This document shows positions 36,701 to 50,200 of a stretch of DNA of 64,000 nt, in pieces; the stretch's first letter is position 1; the number at the start of each line of letters is the position of its first letter. Source of the stretch: Nemopilema nomurai (taxonomy: Eukaryota > Cnidaria > Scyphozoa > Rhizostomeae > Rhizostomatidae); the NCBI GenBank assembly GCA_003864495.1, contig ML133410.1:806001-870000 (forward strand), given 5' to 3'. The notes beneath the pieces were generated by a model. The model was given only the letters and a program-made list of their open reading frames with translations, made no database searches and was not told where the DNA came from. A program made the translations under genes and the position numbers.

Positions 36701-38796
36701 CGAGATAAAGCACATTGAATGGTAATTTGTTTCACTGTGGGTAGTATCCTTGAGTGTATCCTCTTGCTTCATATGTAACTCTTCTCTGACCTCCTGTAGA
36801 GAGAACTTTAAACTCCCAAAATCTTTGCATAGATGGAGAAATTCCCCTCCAAAATGAAAGCGGGATGAGTGCTATTCCAATCGCCCCCTTGTGGTACCCC
36901 AAGGTGCTAATTGACTCTGGCCCAAGGAACGCTTGGATGCGCTTAGGGCAAGGGGGTTTGAAAGAATGAAGATAGTGACATAATAGCTGCATAATGAAAA
37001 TTTAGCTGTTTTACAAAGATGGGGATGGGGGGTTTGCCCCTGAGCCTATCTAGCAGGGGAAAATCGGTGGCTTTAAAATAGAGTCCTTCCAACTACTGCA
37101 TCACGTTATCTGCGATCCTCTCTATTACGCGCCTGTTCTCGTCCTGTTGTGAAAAGATGGCGTCGCGTCATTATAAGCGCGGCAAGACAGTCTGCCTGCT
37201 TTTCAAATGAAGTCAGACTTGATCATGAAGTAAAGTTTCGCCTTCAAGATTAAAATTAACAGCCGCTTGCACTTCTCATTTGCCTTTCAAAAAGAGATTT
37301 GCAGGTGATCAAAGAAAATCTCTGTCTGAAAAACCATCTCAGGACCGAGGCTGTTCAGCAAACAGATTAAGTGATGGCTGCCATGCCGCTAATAAATATT
37401 AACATAGGAATATCCGATGAGATTTTCGCTTGTCTGAAAGGAAGTGTATGTGTGATTCTTATCCTTTCGCGTATTGCGTCAAAGACTTGACCTTGTACAG
37501 CAAAATCCCTGTTATTTTCTTAACCAGAAAAGCGCTAGGTCGGTTTCTTTCATACGAATAATTGCTGTTTGCAGATTGATTTGACCAGGTCTACAGAAAC
37601 ATTCTTGACACAAGGATAATGTCATCAAATTTAATAAAATCCCCCAAATGACAGCCACAGAAACCTCAATGAACCAATTTTCTTTCGTTCCATTCATACC
37701 TTCAGATGTAGTCGCGAGTTTTCCTACTCATTAATAAATGCATTTCCTTACGTATTCGAGCCTCTCATTACTTGTTTGTTAGTTAATCGATTGACGCTTT
37801 TCTAGATGCAGAAGAAAAAACAAACTGCACTGATGTCATAATTGAAAATAAGAGCGCATTAAGTTGCTGTCGGATAGAAAACGGCTCCTTTATGTGGTTA
37901 AATGCTATTTTTGGATAATCAGTACGACTGAAACGAAGCTGCCATTTCCTACTCTATTTAGAAGATCAAGTACAAAATTAGAAGCTGAGTCAGTAAATTG
38001 AACCATCTTTGGCTTGCATTCCTCGGTTTTATTCTAACCACTCTTAATTCTAAACGATCTTTTCGTTCCAACTTCATTTCAGATTCGAAAATGTTTCGAC
38101 TGACAACGATTAGGAAGCAAAGACCATAAAGCTTGATTATCTTCAACATGACCATCATCCTCGTCTTTGTCATCAAATTCCTTCTCAGGGTGACGTGTAC
38201 AAGGCAATTTTTTGAGCTAATGAATGGTGTACGAAAGCCAAGATTTTTCTTGCTTCAAGCTTGTCGTCTTTCTCTAGGACGATCAACGCAATACAATCTA
38301 ATTGAGCGAGCGAGAGTTGAAATATTAGTTGTAACAAATTGCGAGCTGCTTGTTCGAATCTGTTTCTGACATTTTCAACACCTCAGCTGGTTTTTCAGCT
38401 CAACTACCCCCTACGTTTGTGGTGTACCTAAGGGGGCACAGCGTTGTGAGCCCAAGGTGGCAGTGGCAGTTTTCACCGTGACGTCATCAAGTACCACATA
38501 AGTGATCGTCTCTAAGTATCGATGTCATATGGTCAAAGGGGCAAAAGAAATGGCCTGAAAACCGGATAAGTAATGGCAGGTCGTCATTTCAAGATTCTAC
38601 AAATCCCCTTGCTGGCAAGAAAAGCCTTGAAAACGCTTTGTAGGATGTACAGAATACATTTGGGCGACTTTTTATTTCAGGACAACCATGATGAGCGAGT
38701 GCAAATAACAAATTTAAAGTGAAACAGTGACTTCAGGGCGGGATTACTGCACATATATACAAATGAAGACGGAGATAGAAAAGAATAATCACAAGT
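33734..38796. other. Spacer between convergent genes
   Basis: Holds the NFI 3' UTR of unknown length. A 140-codon minus frame at 35277-35699 is GC-richer than its surroundings but matches nothing I know. An 18-bp unit, ACTGATCAATGTGATCGG, is repeated in tandem at 35971-36020. No gene called. Confidence 0.5.
35971..36020. repeat. 18-bp tandem repeat, under 3 copies
   Basis: Two full copies and a partial third of ACTGATCAATGTGATCGG, at 35971, 35989 and 36007. Confidence 0.8.
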
Positions 38797-38946
38797 GGTT
38801 TTAATCGAGGGGCAATTCACTTTTGCAAATAGCGTACAAGATAACCACGAAAACAATAGGATTTCCAGGGAATTTTTGATAAAACAATAGGATTCTCACA
38901 AAAGTTGTACGAGATTTTTTGAAGTGATTTGCCCCTTGGTTTCAAT
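38797..38946. mobile_element. MITE-like element with terminal inverted repeats
   Basis: Arms at 38807-38839 and 38905-38937 are inverted repeats matching at 25 of 33 positions, with outer ends A(A/G)GGGGCAA. A possible 9-bp target-site duplication, GGTTTTAAT / GGTTTCAAT, flanks them at 38797-38805 and 38938-38946. The 65-bp core has no coding capacity. A 9-bp duplication would fit a Mutator-like family, but the family cannot be fixed from one copy. Confidence 0.5.
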
Positions 38947-40177
38947 ATTTCTGCTCTAACTGCAAGGGGGTGGTGGTTGGGGTTTCTGGGGGATCTAAAT
39001 GCGGGGCAATAAGCGCGAGTGACAGTGCACTCGGTGTTGCTACTTTTCAGGCTGAATCAGGTTGCTACAAACTGAATAATCAAAGTTCTAGCTTTTGCAA
39101 TACAAAGTTTTCAGGCACAAAGCATCCAATCCCGTACTTTTAGAGGGGGTCCTTTCAATTGAGTACACAGAGAAAAGGCAAAACGTCACTGCTTAGAGAA
39201 GTTTAAGCATTTATATCTACAGTTTTAGTATCAAAATTGATGATTCAAAACTCATTACAAAGGACGTATTGCAAATCAATGTTATATCTAAAGGCAATAC
39301 TGACCAAAGAGCGGTGAAAGGATTGGTCATCATTAACCTAAATGATGCTTTTTCAGTCAATCACTGCTCTATATACAGCAAACAGGGATGTGCTTTGGGG
39401 AGAGGGTAAGGGGCATAACACCCCTGCAGACAAAACAGTCACATCATTTTTAATGCTAGTCTAGCTAAAACATGAAGCAACCTAGATGTAATCAGAAATT
39501 AAACCATAGAATCTAGAGATTCTACGCCAGAAGTAGGGGGAAGGCTAAGATTTTATAAGTTATGATAATAGGAATGGAACAAAAGAAACCCAAAACAACC
39601 CATTTTGTCAACCTGTGAATGGTGAATCAGAAAGCGATGTCGTCAATGTACTAGAACTTGCGTCATCAATTAGAGTTATTTCAAAAAATGGCAAGATATA
39701 GCGGATAACTACAACAATGCTGGCATTGTACAGCCTGAGACCGCCTCGAGGCGTAGTTAGTGGGGCAGGGGGAAACAAGGCCCCCTGGGGTACCAGACAG
39801 CAAAGATTAAGACTGCCTGGCAAAATAGTTACCTTTGGCTAGATAACAGACTTTTCTTAACATCAAATTAATTTGAAAAAGACACCCAGTTATTCACAGC
39901 ACAAGTCAAACATTCTGAGATAAACTGAAGCTAATATGTCTAAGATAAAATTATTGAAGGTTGTATTTCTACTTGGTTGGAACTTTCAACTGCAGAGGCA
40001 ATATGCTAAAGTTAGCAAGAAGAGTGAATACTACATGGCCTGTCTAATGTTTGAAAGAATCGAAATCAGCAGAGCAAGGTTCCCGCCCAGACCTTCCCTA
40101 CTCCACTTCAGTGAACACAAGTCGTATGACATTATTTACATTAAAGACTTGTGTCTTGAAACGAGAGAGAAGCCCCT
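38947..40177. other. Downstream flank of the tandem-CH gene
   Basis: Includes the 3' UTR of the minus-strand gene ending at 40178. No canonical polyadenylation signal stood out. Short frames only. Confidence 0.5.
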
Positions 40178-41203
40178 CTAGTGATCTGCAGACCCCTTTG
40201 GGGCTCGACTGTTTAAACGTACATATCTGGTTGCCTCATCGCTAAACGAGCTTTGAGAACTACAAGATGTCCTGCTCGGTCTTCGCACTGGAGATACTTC
40301 TTCGGCTTTCGCTTCATTTTTGTCCTCATTTGATATTTCTCGACTTTCTTTACAATGAAAACGCTCCGTAGAAACATCTGCCTCGGTGACGTCATCAGTT
40401 TTACAATAACTTAGTGAAACGTCCTTTCTGCCAAGTTCGAATGACCTTTCCGTTCCAGTCACAGACTTCTCAGCGCCTGCCACGCGACCTCCTCCGCATC
40501 TAGTCCCAGCGGCTCTAGCAATGTCAGAAGTACTGTCGCGCCTTCCTGGTGGCAAATCGTCTTCAATAACAGCTGTCAACTTTGCACAAGACTTGTAATC
40601 CCCGTTCGTATGATTCGTGGGCTCCGCCTTGGTTCTCAAACCGTGGATCGAATTTCGCAAACTATTTAATTGCGCATTTAATGCATCTCTCTTGCTCTTC
40701 GTCAAAAGTCTTTGTTCGTTCGAAGCAGTAGAGCCTGAGGTTGCTGGTGGGCTTCGAAGAATCTCTCTCTTCCTGTCCAACGCCCCTCTATCTGATCCTG
40801 TCCCAACAGACAACACCAAACTCTTTTCCACTTGCCTTGTACCAACTATGCCTTTTGGACTCACCAAAATGTCTTCCCCACTTTGCCTCCTACCCTCATC
40901 ACGGTCATGCCTTGCCCGAGGCCTTGACTCTTTGTCGTAAAACAAGTCATAAAAACTATAGTCCCTTAAAGATTGATCCTTAAAACTCATACCATCAAAC
41001 AAGTGTCTCTTTGCTTGGCTCTCGAGAATACGCATTTGCTGAGCATGAATCTTCCTCATGTTGTCCAGAAACGACCGTAACTTGGGACGGTTCTTGCCAA
41101 GCAACACCTCTTTCGGCTGAAGCTCGGCACGGATTTTAAGTTCGTGGAAAGCAAAGCCCAAAGCAAGCTTAATTCTTTCTAAATCTGAAGCACTCGAAAT
41201 GAC
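40178..41203 (-). CDS. Tandem-CH gene, exon 8 (CH2 end and tail)
   Basis: 1026 bp, phase 0, acceptor TACATTCAG, stop at 40180-40178. The first 50 or so codons complete CH2 (SASDLERIKLALGFAFHELK, then PKLRSFLDNMRKIH). The remaining 290 form a polar, Ser/Arg-rich tail with no named domain. The longest plausible single-exon coding stretch in the window. Confidence 0.85.
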   Translation of the reverse strand, partial: VISSASDLERIKLALGFAFHELKIRAELQPKEVLLGKNRPKLRSFLDNMRKIHAQQMRILESQAKRHLFDGMSFKDQSLRDYSFYDLFYDKESRPRARHDRDEGRRQSGEDILVSPKGIVGTRQVEKSLVLSVGTGSDRGALDRKREILRSPPATSGSTASNEQRLLTKSKRDALNAQLNSLRNSIHGLRTKAEPTNHTNGDYKSCAKLTAVIEDDLPPGRRDSTSDIARAAGTRCGGGRVAGAEKSVTGTERSFELGRKDVSLSYCKTDDVTEADVSTERFHCKESREISNEDKNEAKAEEVSPVRRPSRTSCSSQSSFSDEATRYVRLNSRAPKGSADH

Positions 41204-44200
41204 CTGAATGTAATAACGAACACCTTTCACTGAGAGTTACCTCTTGAAAAACAACAACAACGACACTGGAAAATGACTCAAGTCCAGGGAGTAATGATAA
41301 CAGAAGGGCGAGCACAATAATCAGTTGGGCCTCAGAAGGGGCTTAGGTAATAAAGTGATAAGTTGCATAAAATTCAAGGCGGTCCAAAACACCAGGTAAT
41401 GGCAAACAAAGGCGAAAAGGCAATAAACACAGCTATCTAGTCATCAATATCCACTCCAATGGTTATTATTTCCTCGGATTCAGCAAAATCAAAAAGAGAG
41501 ACTAAAGTAGGAATCGAGGCTCGTAGATACACTGAGATATACTGTAGACCATCCATGCTCTGAAGGCACTAGCGTTTGATAGACACGACTGACATGAATT
41601 GAAAAGAAGGAAACAGCGGAGAGCAAAGAAAATGATGATAGAATGAGGCGGATTCAGCTTAATATGATGGCAATATGTCCAGTCTGCTTCATTCTCTGGA
41701 AACAATTATTCTGGTTCCAAATCTTTGCAAAAGCCGCAATAGCTGACTCGAAACTTGGCCCCAACATTTCGATTTACTTGTCCACATCTCCTAGTTATAG
41801 CAAACCAATGGATATATATGCTCATCCAAATTACCCTGTTATTGACTTGAGCTTTTTTAGGTGAAAGGTTGAGCAAACTCTAGATTGCAGGGACATAATT
41901 CTGTTTGGCTTATATCTACATATGCAGGTACATAAAAACGTTCTATACAGTAGAAGACCACAGCTAGGGAGGGTGAGGTCAGCCTCCCCCGAAAGAGCTT
42001 TACTCAACCTCGATACCAAACAGAGCTGCAATTGGTATTGTACTGTAATGGCCTAATAAGATATTTTCCCTGCCGATTATGCAAGATTTCACAAAACATA
42101 TTCGTTTCACCGTTGCATGGAAATAGCATATTCTGCCCAAAAAGCGCTGCTCTTCTATCTTAATTTTGGTGGCAGTTAGTTGATCGAGATTCACAAAGCC
42201 ATGAGTAAGACAAGATAGGACCAGTTGGCTGGTAGAATTAAGAACAGAGTGGAATCAGCAGATAGAAATCAAATGTTGACATACCTTTTTGGGGATACCT
42301 CTCGGTGAAAGAATGTTGATGAGTTTGCACAAGACAAAGCCATCTTTGAAGCTATAAGGAGATGAGGATAAACAATAGTGGAAATAGCAATTGATCAGAT
42401 TTTAAGTTGGATACTTCAAACATTTTCGAAGTGAAAACGTTCCAAACATTTCAATTTCGTGGAAATAGTACGAATAGGATTGCGTGCGTGGGAACTTGCG
42501 CTGACAAAACCAGAAAGTAATGTTTTAGACGTGCAGATAGTGGTAAGATCTGTCAATATCAAATTGGGGTGAATGCATGAATAAATTAGAGGCTTCAACG
42601 TAAGGCGAGGTGGAATCAACCGAAGATCAATATCAACCGCATTTCTTTGATACAACTACTTCAATATTTAGAATTGTGATTATCTCGATGGACGTTTAAA
42701 TCCCAACTACATAACAGTCATCTTAGCTAAACTTATCGAAATGATTAAATAAGTTGTAACGATTGCTCTCGTAATCGATGAAGGGTGAATTTGATTAATT
42801 AATTAACCACCAACTGGAAAGGTAATTTCTAATATCAAGCAGGAAAGCCAAGCCTTAAAATGAGCCCTTCAAACGACATCATAACTTCAAAACCTCAATC
42901 AACCTATGGCGATACATAAAATGACATGGAACTATTGCTGCCAATAATCCTGACACGATGTCGAAGGGACTGAGCAAGAAAAAGTGTAGTATTGCAGAAG
43001 CAACAGCTCGACGCACTGTGTCTCGCTTATTGCTCTTTCCAATAAGACGGCTGTGTGTGGAGAGAGTGAGGGACAAGAATACGCTCGATGAACACCGATT
43101 CGATTCTAATTGACAACAAGTTTTGTTCTACATGCGAGAAGGCGACACACCATGACATCATCAGCTGGTGCCAATCATACTTAATTATAGCATGATACTA
43201 ACACCAGCAACCACTTTAATCATGACCATAATCATTGCACTTTTAAATTGAAGTGTAACACAGCAGAACTCGTTAGAGGTTGCCTACAGAGCCTGGGTGG
43301 GTTTAGCAAAGTTAAAGAATTCAAACGGAGGTCCAATCCAATAGAGGCCTCTACATAATTGTTCCGTTCTAGGAAGGAGTTCAGCGGTTGGTCGTTTTAC
43401 TCCGAATTATCTTAACCTCCAGGTCTCCCTAATTTTGCCATTGCCTTAAGAAAATAAAAACTTTTGATTTTCTCTCGGCAGATTTTCTCTCGAAGAATAT
43501 CGTGTTACCAAATAACAGAGATAACTCATCATCTTATAAATACAGATTAAAAACCCATCAAAATTCAATATCATTTCTTATCTTCGTTCCATTAAACATT
43601 TTATTTAATGGTGGGCAAGGAAGCATATTTATCAGCTAGGCTTACGTAGATGTTTCACGGCCGATCCCACCTCCATTATTCTGCCATGGCAGATGTTTAT
43701 ACCTTGCAAATTGGGGGTTTTTCTGAGATGAATGGATAATCTGGATACAGCTGACAGGACAAATCTCAACAAAAAATCAATCATGATCGAATAAAAAAAC
43801 AAAGACCCCAAATGATAGTCTAATGGTCAACATACAGTTATCAATCTCATGGCTGCGTATACCCTAATTAGAATTTGGATACTTGCAGATACTGGTTGAA
43901 TGAGATTGTGAATTGAAATAACTTGCTTTCTTATACAAATTTAAATTCTTATCTAGATCTCATTAATCAGTTTATTTCTCAATTTTGTCTATCTATGGTT
44001 GCTCCAGGGGTTCTTTGATATTGTTGATGATTTGGAATTTTCTACGTTAGTCCATAATTAAAACATTATTACGAAACTTAACCATGTCGCATTACAATCA
44101 TAATATTGGTTAGACGGTCGGGCAAATTTTACCGCTGTAGTTTTGTGCTAAACTTTTGGGCAATTTATGTTAGAAATTTGACGTTATCTACAGAGAACTA

Positions 44201-47200
44201 AAGTTATAAGGTAAGAATTTAGAAAAACACATTTCTCTTCAAACCGCATACTGCCTGCACATGCACGAACCAAAGGAAGCGATGGCTTTAACCAGGGCCG
44301 GCACGAAGTAACAAAATGACCAAAGATGGCCAACTGCAAATTAGACAGACACGCCCAAACATTTTTAGAGCATGAATTTGGAATTTGGAGTAGTTTTGGC
44401 CGTAGGATGATGAATATGAATCTTTGCTAACGGACTAAATAAAAGATATCTTCACTTAATATTGCAGTAACAAATGCATACATCATTGATATTAATGACT
44501 GAATATACTGCCAAACCATAACATGGCTTTTTCGATACTGATGTTTTAGGGGTGGGATGACTTGAAGAAGGAGCCGAAAAACAAAAACATTTAATACCTC
44601 TTAACGTCGTGACTTAAAAAATGGTTGCCTGGGTGTTGCCCCCAAACTGAATCTTCAGAGGTGAGTTGCTGATATCAATTGACTTTCTAAAGGCGGTATG
44701 ACCCTTACACATAACAGTGATTTCTGGTAAGTGGAGGTCCAATGAAAACCCTGCTGATGATGCCCCGAGAAATAATTGTTTAACTGCGCTGCTGTTGCTT
44801 AATATTAAGTTGCTTTTGACAATCGTCTTGATGACTGACATCCGAAAATACTGTTTGTGGAAGGTATTTCAGGACCAAGCCCGGAGAACCCCTTGATGTC
44901 TTAATCATATCAAAAGGTGCTGGCAAACTCTGTTTTCGCTCCAGCCTTTTGCCCAGATCCTGAGCTAATCGACACTGCATTGCGCGTGGCTCTGCTGTTC
45001 CTTGGTGCCTCTAACATTAATTGTGGATTTTCCTTGCTATGTTGTGTATGTTGTATATGTTGTATGTATGTTGTATGTATGTTGTATATCGATATAAACC
45101 ATATGTTGAAAATGCCAGGAAAACATTTGCAAAAATTTGCCAGAACATGAATTAAAAATGTTTCACTATCAAACCCTTAGGCGGAGTAGAGCTGAATTGG
45201 CACAAATTATAGACGAGTTTGTACAAGATGTGAGAGAATCTGGACAACATTGGACAATGAATATTTACAAAGTCACATAGACGAGAGAGCTGGCTTGTGA
45301 ATCAATCTTTCAATTAGACGTCTATTGCGATGGGCAAAACACGTTTTGCAGAAATAAACAAAAAGCGGTACACATCCTATCTACCTTATTTACAAACATT
45401 AAAATGAGTGACACCAGCTAACTGGATTTGGTAATTTTTTCCTTCTTCGCCAAATGAATTGCCTACACAAGATTAATGTGGTTATTTATGAACAGAGTAA
45501 TGCGCTTAAAGAAAAACAGGTACCCCAAAGATACGCTTTCCTTTGCAGTAGAGGCATACGGTGATAGGCACTTTTGACCGAGTGCCAAGGCACGCCATTG
45601 ACGAATTGAATGGAGCCATTTGCTAATGGCCCACAGCGAGGCAGGGTCGTTCAAAGGCAGACATATTGCTTTCACAATCACAGACGATTTGGGCCTAGCC
45701 ACGGACATTACACTCAACAGCTGATAAACTTGGCGAACATGTTCTTCTGTGTATCAGACTTCTTCTTCTTTGGCAAACAAACTCAAACCTGGAGACGCAA
45801 ATGCCAATTTCACCAGGTGCAATTCCTGGTAGTAATTTAAAAAAAATAGGGCGCTTTTTGGAAAAGGGATAGCTTACAACGAGGACAAGGGGCCTAGGTC
45901 AAATGTTTTTGACAAGCATCCACCTTTTCGGGCGTCGTACAAAATCGCAGCATCCTTTTTTTATATGTGTGTTTCCATATGCAATGACAAGGGTTTTTGA
46001 AAACAGTTGAGAAACAGCAAGGGTGACACGCCCTATTTCCTTACCAGTTTAGATTCCGCCCAAAATGTTTACGCCTCTTTCGTGCATGGACATGGGCGAA
46101 ATGAGCTATGATGCAATGAGGACAACTGCGGGGACAATAACGGGTAGTCGAAAGGGTAGCTCACAAAAACAGGCGCAAAGCAAACTGTTTGTGTGATTCT
46201 GAAACCGTGATCAAAATTGTATCCCTCCGTCGATCCTTGGGGCCGTATTGAGGCATTGATGTCTCACGCGGTAAACTGCGCTGGTGCATTGGTCTGTTGC
46301 GCTTCGCTCGGGAAATGGAAGAAAGGGACGGTGAAGCACAAGAAGCAGCAAGCACACTTTGTCGTTCTTCTAATCATTTTAACAATCAAAAGCAAACGAT
46401 TCTGCTGCAACGTATAAACCACATTTTTATTGGGTCAAATTCTAGTTATTTGGACCGGGCTGGGCATCCAGTGAAAGTCCGATTCACTTGCTACTACGCA
46501 GGAGCCGTTGCTACTACGCAGGAGCCGTATGCCTATCGGTCTATTCTGAAGATAACTCGACCAAATTTGCAACCAAGGCTGTTTGCTGTTTACGGGCTTC
46601 AAAGCCGCTAACTAGATTAACAGGCCATTAATGAAACAATAACAAACGGGTTTAATCGACTAACAACGTGAGCCAATTCCCCAAACCTGACAACAACGGT
46701 GCCATTTATTGTGCCCTGCTCGTTACGCTAATTACGTCATTAAAACCGCAGTTGACGTCATCAGCAGGATTCCAGAGCACGTGTGACAGGCACACGCAAG
46801 CGTAAACAATCTGTGGCGGCAGATCACAAGGCACGCAAGTGCCGCGACGATTCCTGGTATGGCGCCAGGTTTGAAAGGGCCTCGAACGCAAATGGCAGAA
46901 GTGGCGCATCAGTGCTGGTTGCAACCCATTGTTTGGGGGATATTGTAATACATACGAAGTGCGACACCGGTTTTAGAGTGGGTGCTCGACGAACGAGTCA
47001 ATATCAACAATACTTGGCATTGGTTGGGAATGCCATTTGCTGTGGGAATGCCATTTTCTATGGGAATGCCATTTTCTAAGGGAATGCCATTTTCCGTTAA
47101 TGCAGCCTAATTGAAAGAAGTCTAAAATGACAGCCAGTTTCAATTTGCGGCGATTGAAATGTGCATAAAAGTGGGTCAAGCAATTAAGCGTTTAATGCTG

Positions 47201-50200
47201 CAGAAATGTCATAGCCCATTTGGCACGCGAGGACCAATTAGCGAGAGCTAATTAGCAAAAGCCCCGCTCATCTAGCAAAACAACAAATTTCGGCAACGAG
47301 AAAACAGCCTTTTATCAAAACAGGCATTGCAAGATATCATATGACATATATCGTAACTGTTTGACTAATTATACATCTAAATCTTTTATTGTAGTTAGAA
47401 TTATTTGCTGTTTGATGGCATGCAAAACGTGAGCGTGAAACAGAGCTGAGAAAGATAACGAATTTTCAGGACAATCGAGGAAACATCGTAGAAGACATAT
47501 TAGGATCCATCCCGGGCACTCGGAAGCATCGAAAAGTGAATATATAGGAGTAGAAAAATAACAAGGGGAAGAGCGAAAAGGGCAAATGTGAAAATATATG
47601 ACATTCAAGAAATCACCAAAGACGGCTTGAATGCGTGGCTGGGAAAAAATGAAACTATATTCGACCCTATATATGAAACTTATTATAAATTTTGTTCCTT
47701 CCAAGAAACGTTTCGCTTCCTTTTACAGAATGGCAAACATCTAATTTTGTGATATAATTTTAAAAAAACCAATATTGTGTCAATATTTTGCCTTCTAGGC
47801 ATGTTCTCCCGTTGGAGATTCTCACTTTAAAACCATTTGTCTGAGAATGTCTGGGGATACAGCTTAGCTCGCCTAGAGGGTAGAAGTTTAAGCCAACTGA
47901 AACACACTGCCCAGTGTTCAAGCGTAACAGTGGAACGTTCGCAAAAGTCTGAAAGAATCTATGCAGACTGGAAAAAAACTCCATCTCCGCAGATGGATAA
48001 TGAGGGTAAATTAATTGAAAAATTAAGCTTGACCGCATAACAAAAATAGAAGAGACCAAAAATGGAAGTACCGGAGGGAGTTGCGTCATGTCATGTCTGA
48101 GTCAGAGGAGATGTGGATCAAAATCAGACCTTCTAGATAACGCAAAATGTTTCTGGTTTCTGAAGGAGCGAGCGCCTAGTATATAACTATATTAAGGGAA
48201 GGGGGTGCTACCATTCAGTCTGTCGTCGTTCAATGCAGGCACTGAGAAAAAGGAAAAAATACTGCTATCAAGTTTTCTTGTCAACTCTTCTTTTTGGCTT
48301 TCCCTATTCAGCTTAACCGTCGACTCGATGCAATCACACCAACACCCTCCTGCTAATACTTAAAACACAAACTCCCATTTCAAATTGGACGCTCGCTTAC
48401 TTACTAGCTTTGGCGTGTGTCTACGTGCAACAAACTTTCAACAAAAGCGACAACAAAAAGTTAATTGTATCGTAATTCACAAGCGACTTACAGATGATAG
48501 TTGACGACTTCCCTGCAGATAAGGCTAGAAACCCAGTCGAAGAGAGAAATGTCTTCTTTTTCAAACGGTACAAAATCAAGATGATTGTCGCCTGAAAAAT
48601 GGAAATAACGTTGGCTTAGAAATGGTATTTAACAAGCGATTCGACAGTTTGCCAAACTCACGCCGAAAATTGGTTTAACTCCAACTCATGCACGTCGAAA
48701 CACAATTAACTTTTAAAAAAAGTTGGCATGGATGACAAAAAGAAAAAACGGAAACACGTTCAAAAATAAACAGTATAAAAAAGGACATGGAAATCAAACA
48801 CCAAACATCATCAGTTTAAGGTGAAAAAACTCCCTTTAAAATTTCCAACATCAGCTCTCTACATTAATAGCTGGTTTTAAATAAACGTCACTCAACCCCT
48901 TGGTTAACCCCACTCCGCCATGTAGGCAAGGACTAGGTATAAAGACCAAATACACTTAAGGTAAACTTGTCTCTTTTATCTTCTTAGAAAAAACTGGCGG
49001 CTTTAAGTGCTGCTCTTTTTGGTGCCTCCAAAGGAGGTTTACAAGGACATACGAGGGATATTCTATTTGGCCACGGCGTCAATCGCTAGCCATGGTGGCT
49101 TGGAAATGGTGCATTACATCCTTTGATCAAAGATGGCTTCAGAATTCCAACAACCATCGTGGAAGATTGAAAATGGTATGAAAACGCCAACATAAATGAA
49201 ACAAGCTTGGCCTCAGTTTCATTTCATGACGGCATTTAATCGAGGCCCTATAATCGAACATTTGGTACAGTAATCTAAAAGCCCTAAAAGTGATTGATAT
49301 CTTCTTTGTCACCAGGCAAAACTCTATTAGTTTCGTACAATACGACCATAAAAGGTTCATTCGACATCCAGTTTCTATCATGAAACTATTGCGGCTCAGC
49401 AAAACAACAAAATGTGCGAATCTTCTAACTTCGATAGAGAGTTTCAGATTATAAAGCTAATGGAATAAAGGGCAATGAAATAAAAGCGAGAATGTATTGA
49501 CTAATATTAAAGTCTCAAATGCACTTTGGCCGCAATACATGTCATTATACATCACTGTGGCTAAAATTTCACTGCACCAAGAAAGCTGCACTCGCTTGAG
49601 AAATTGGCCGCCAGAACTATACTAACTAACATGATTACTTCTCTGCCTTTTTGTGTATGTTTGATGCCCTGGACATACCCGTGGCAGAGAGAGTGGCTAA
49701 AAAATCAATACAATTCTTGCCTAGAAGTGCAAATTGTTTCAGAAAGCGCATACCGTACTGCGTTGAAGCATCGCTGGATGCAGGCCTGGAAAACGTAGTT
49801 TCTTCGGCATCGAGCAACCAGCCTTGTCGATCGAAAAGACGATAAATCAGTTTTTTATCGATAAAAAGAAGAAAGTTTGCAACATTGGCTAATTTATTTG
49901 ATAGTAGATTGATATTCAAATTCAGATTCAATTTAATGAGGCACAGAGAGCATCGCACAAAAATGAAACCAAGGAAAGGCTATGGCGGCCTGCAATTTCT
50001 ATTGCTAATATTTGAACAGTAAAGTAAAATATTTCAATGGCTAACCTTGAGACGGCTGTTCTTCCGAGTAATGGTGCTTCAATACATAGCAAAGCATTAC
50101 TGTTATTTCAACATCCCCATTGGCAATATCTGAAAAAAAGAAGCACTATGATCTGGATTTTACTGAATATTAGAAACAAAAAAATTATATCACATCACGT

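Larger units (their letters stand above)
42352..48491 (-). other. Large intron of the tandem-CH gene
   Basis: 6.1 kb. It contains an 18-bp repeat at 47026-47095, a TGTATGT microsatellite near 45044-45090 and minus frames at 44614-44980 and 45463-45717. The latter have some protein-like composition, but I recognise nothing. The flanking exons join directly in phase. Confidence 0.6.
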
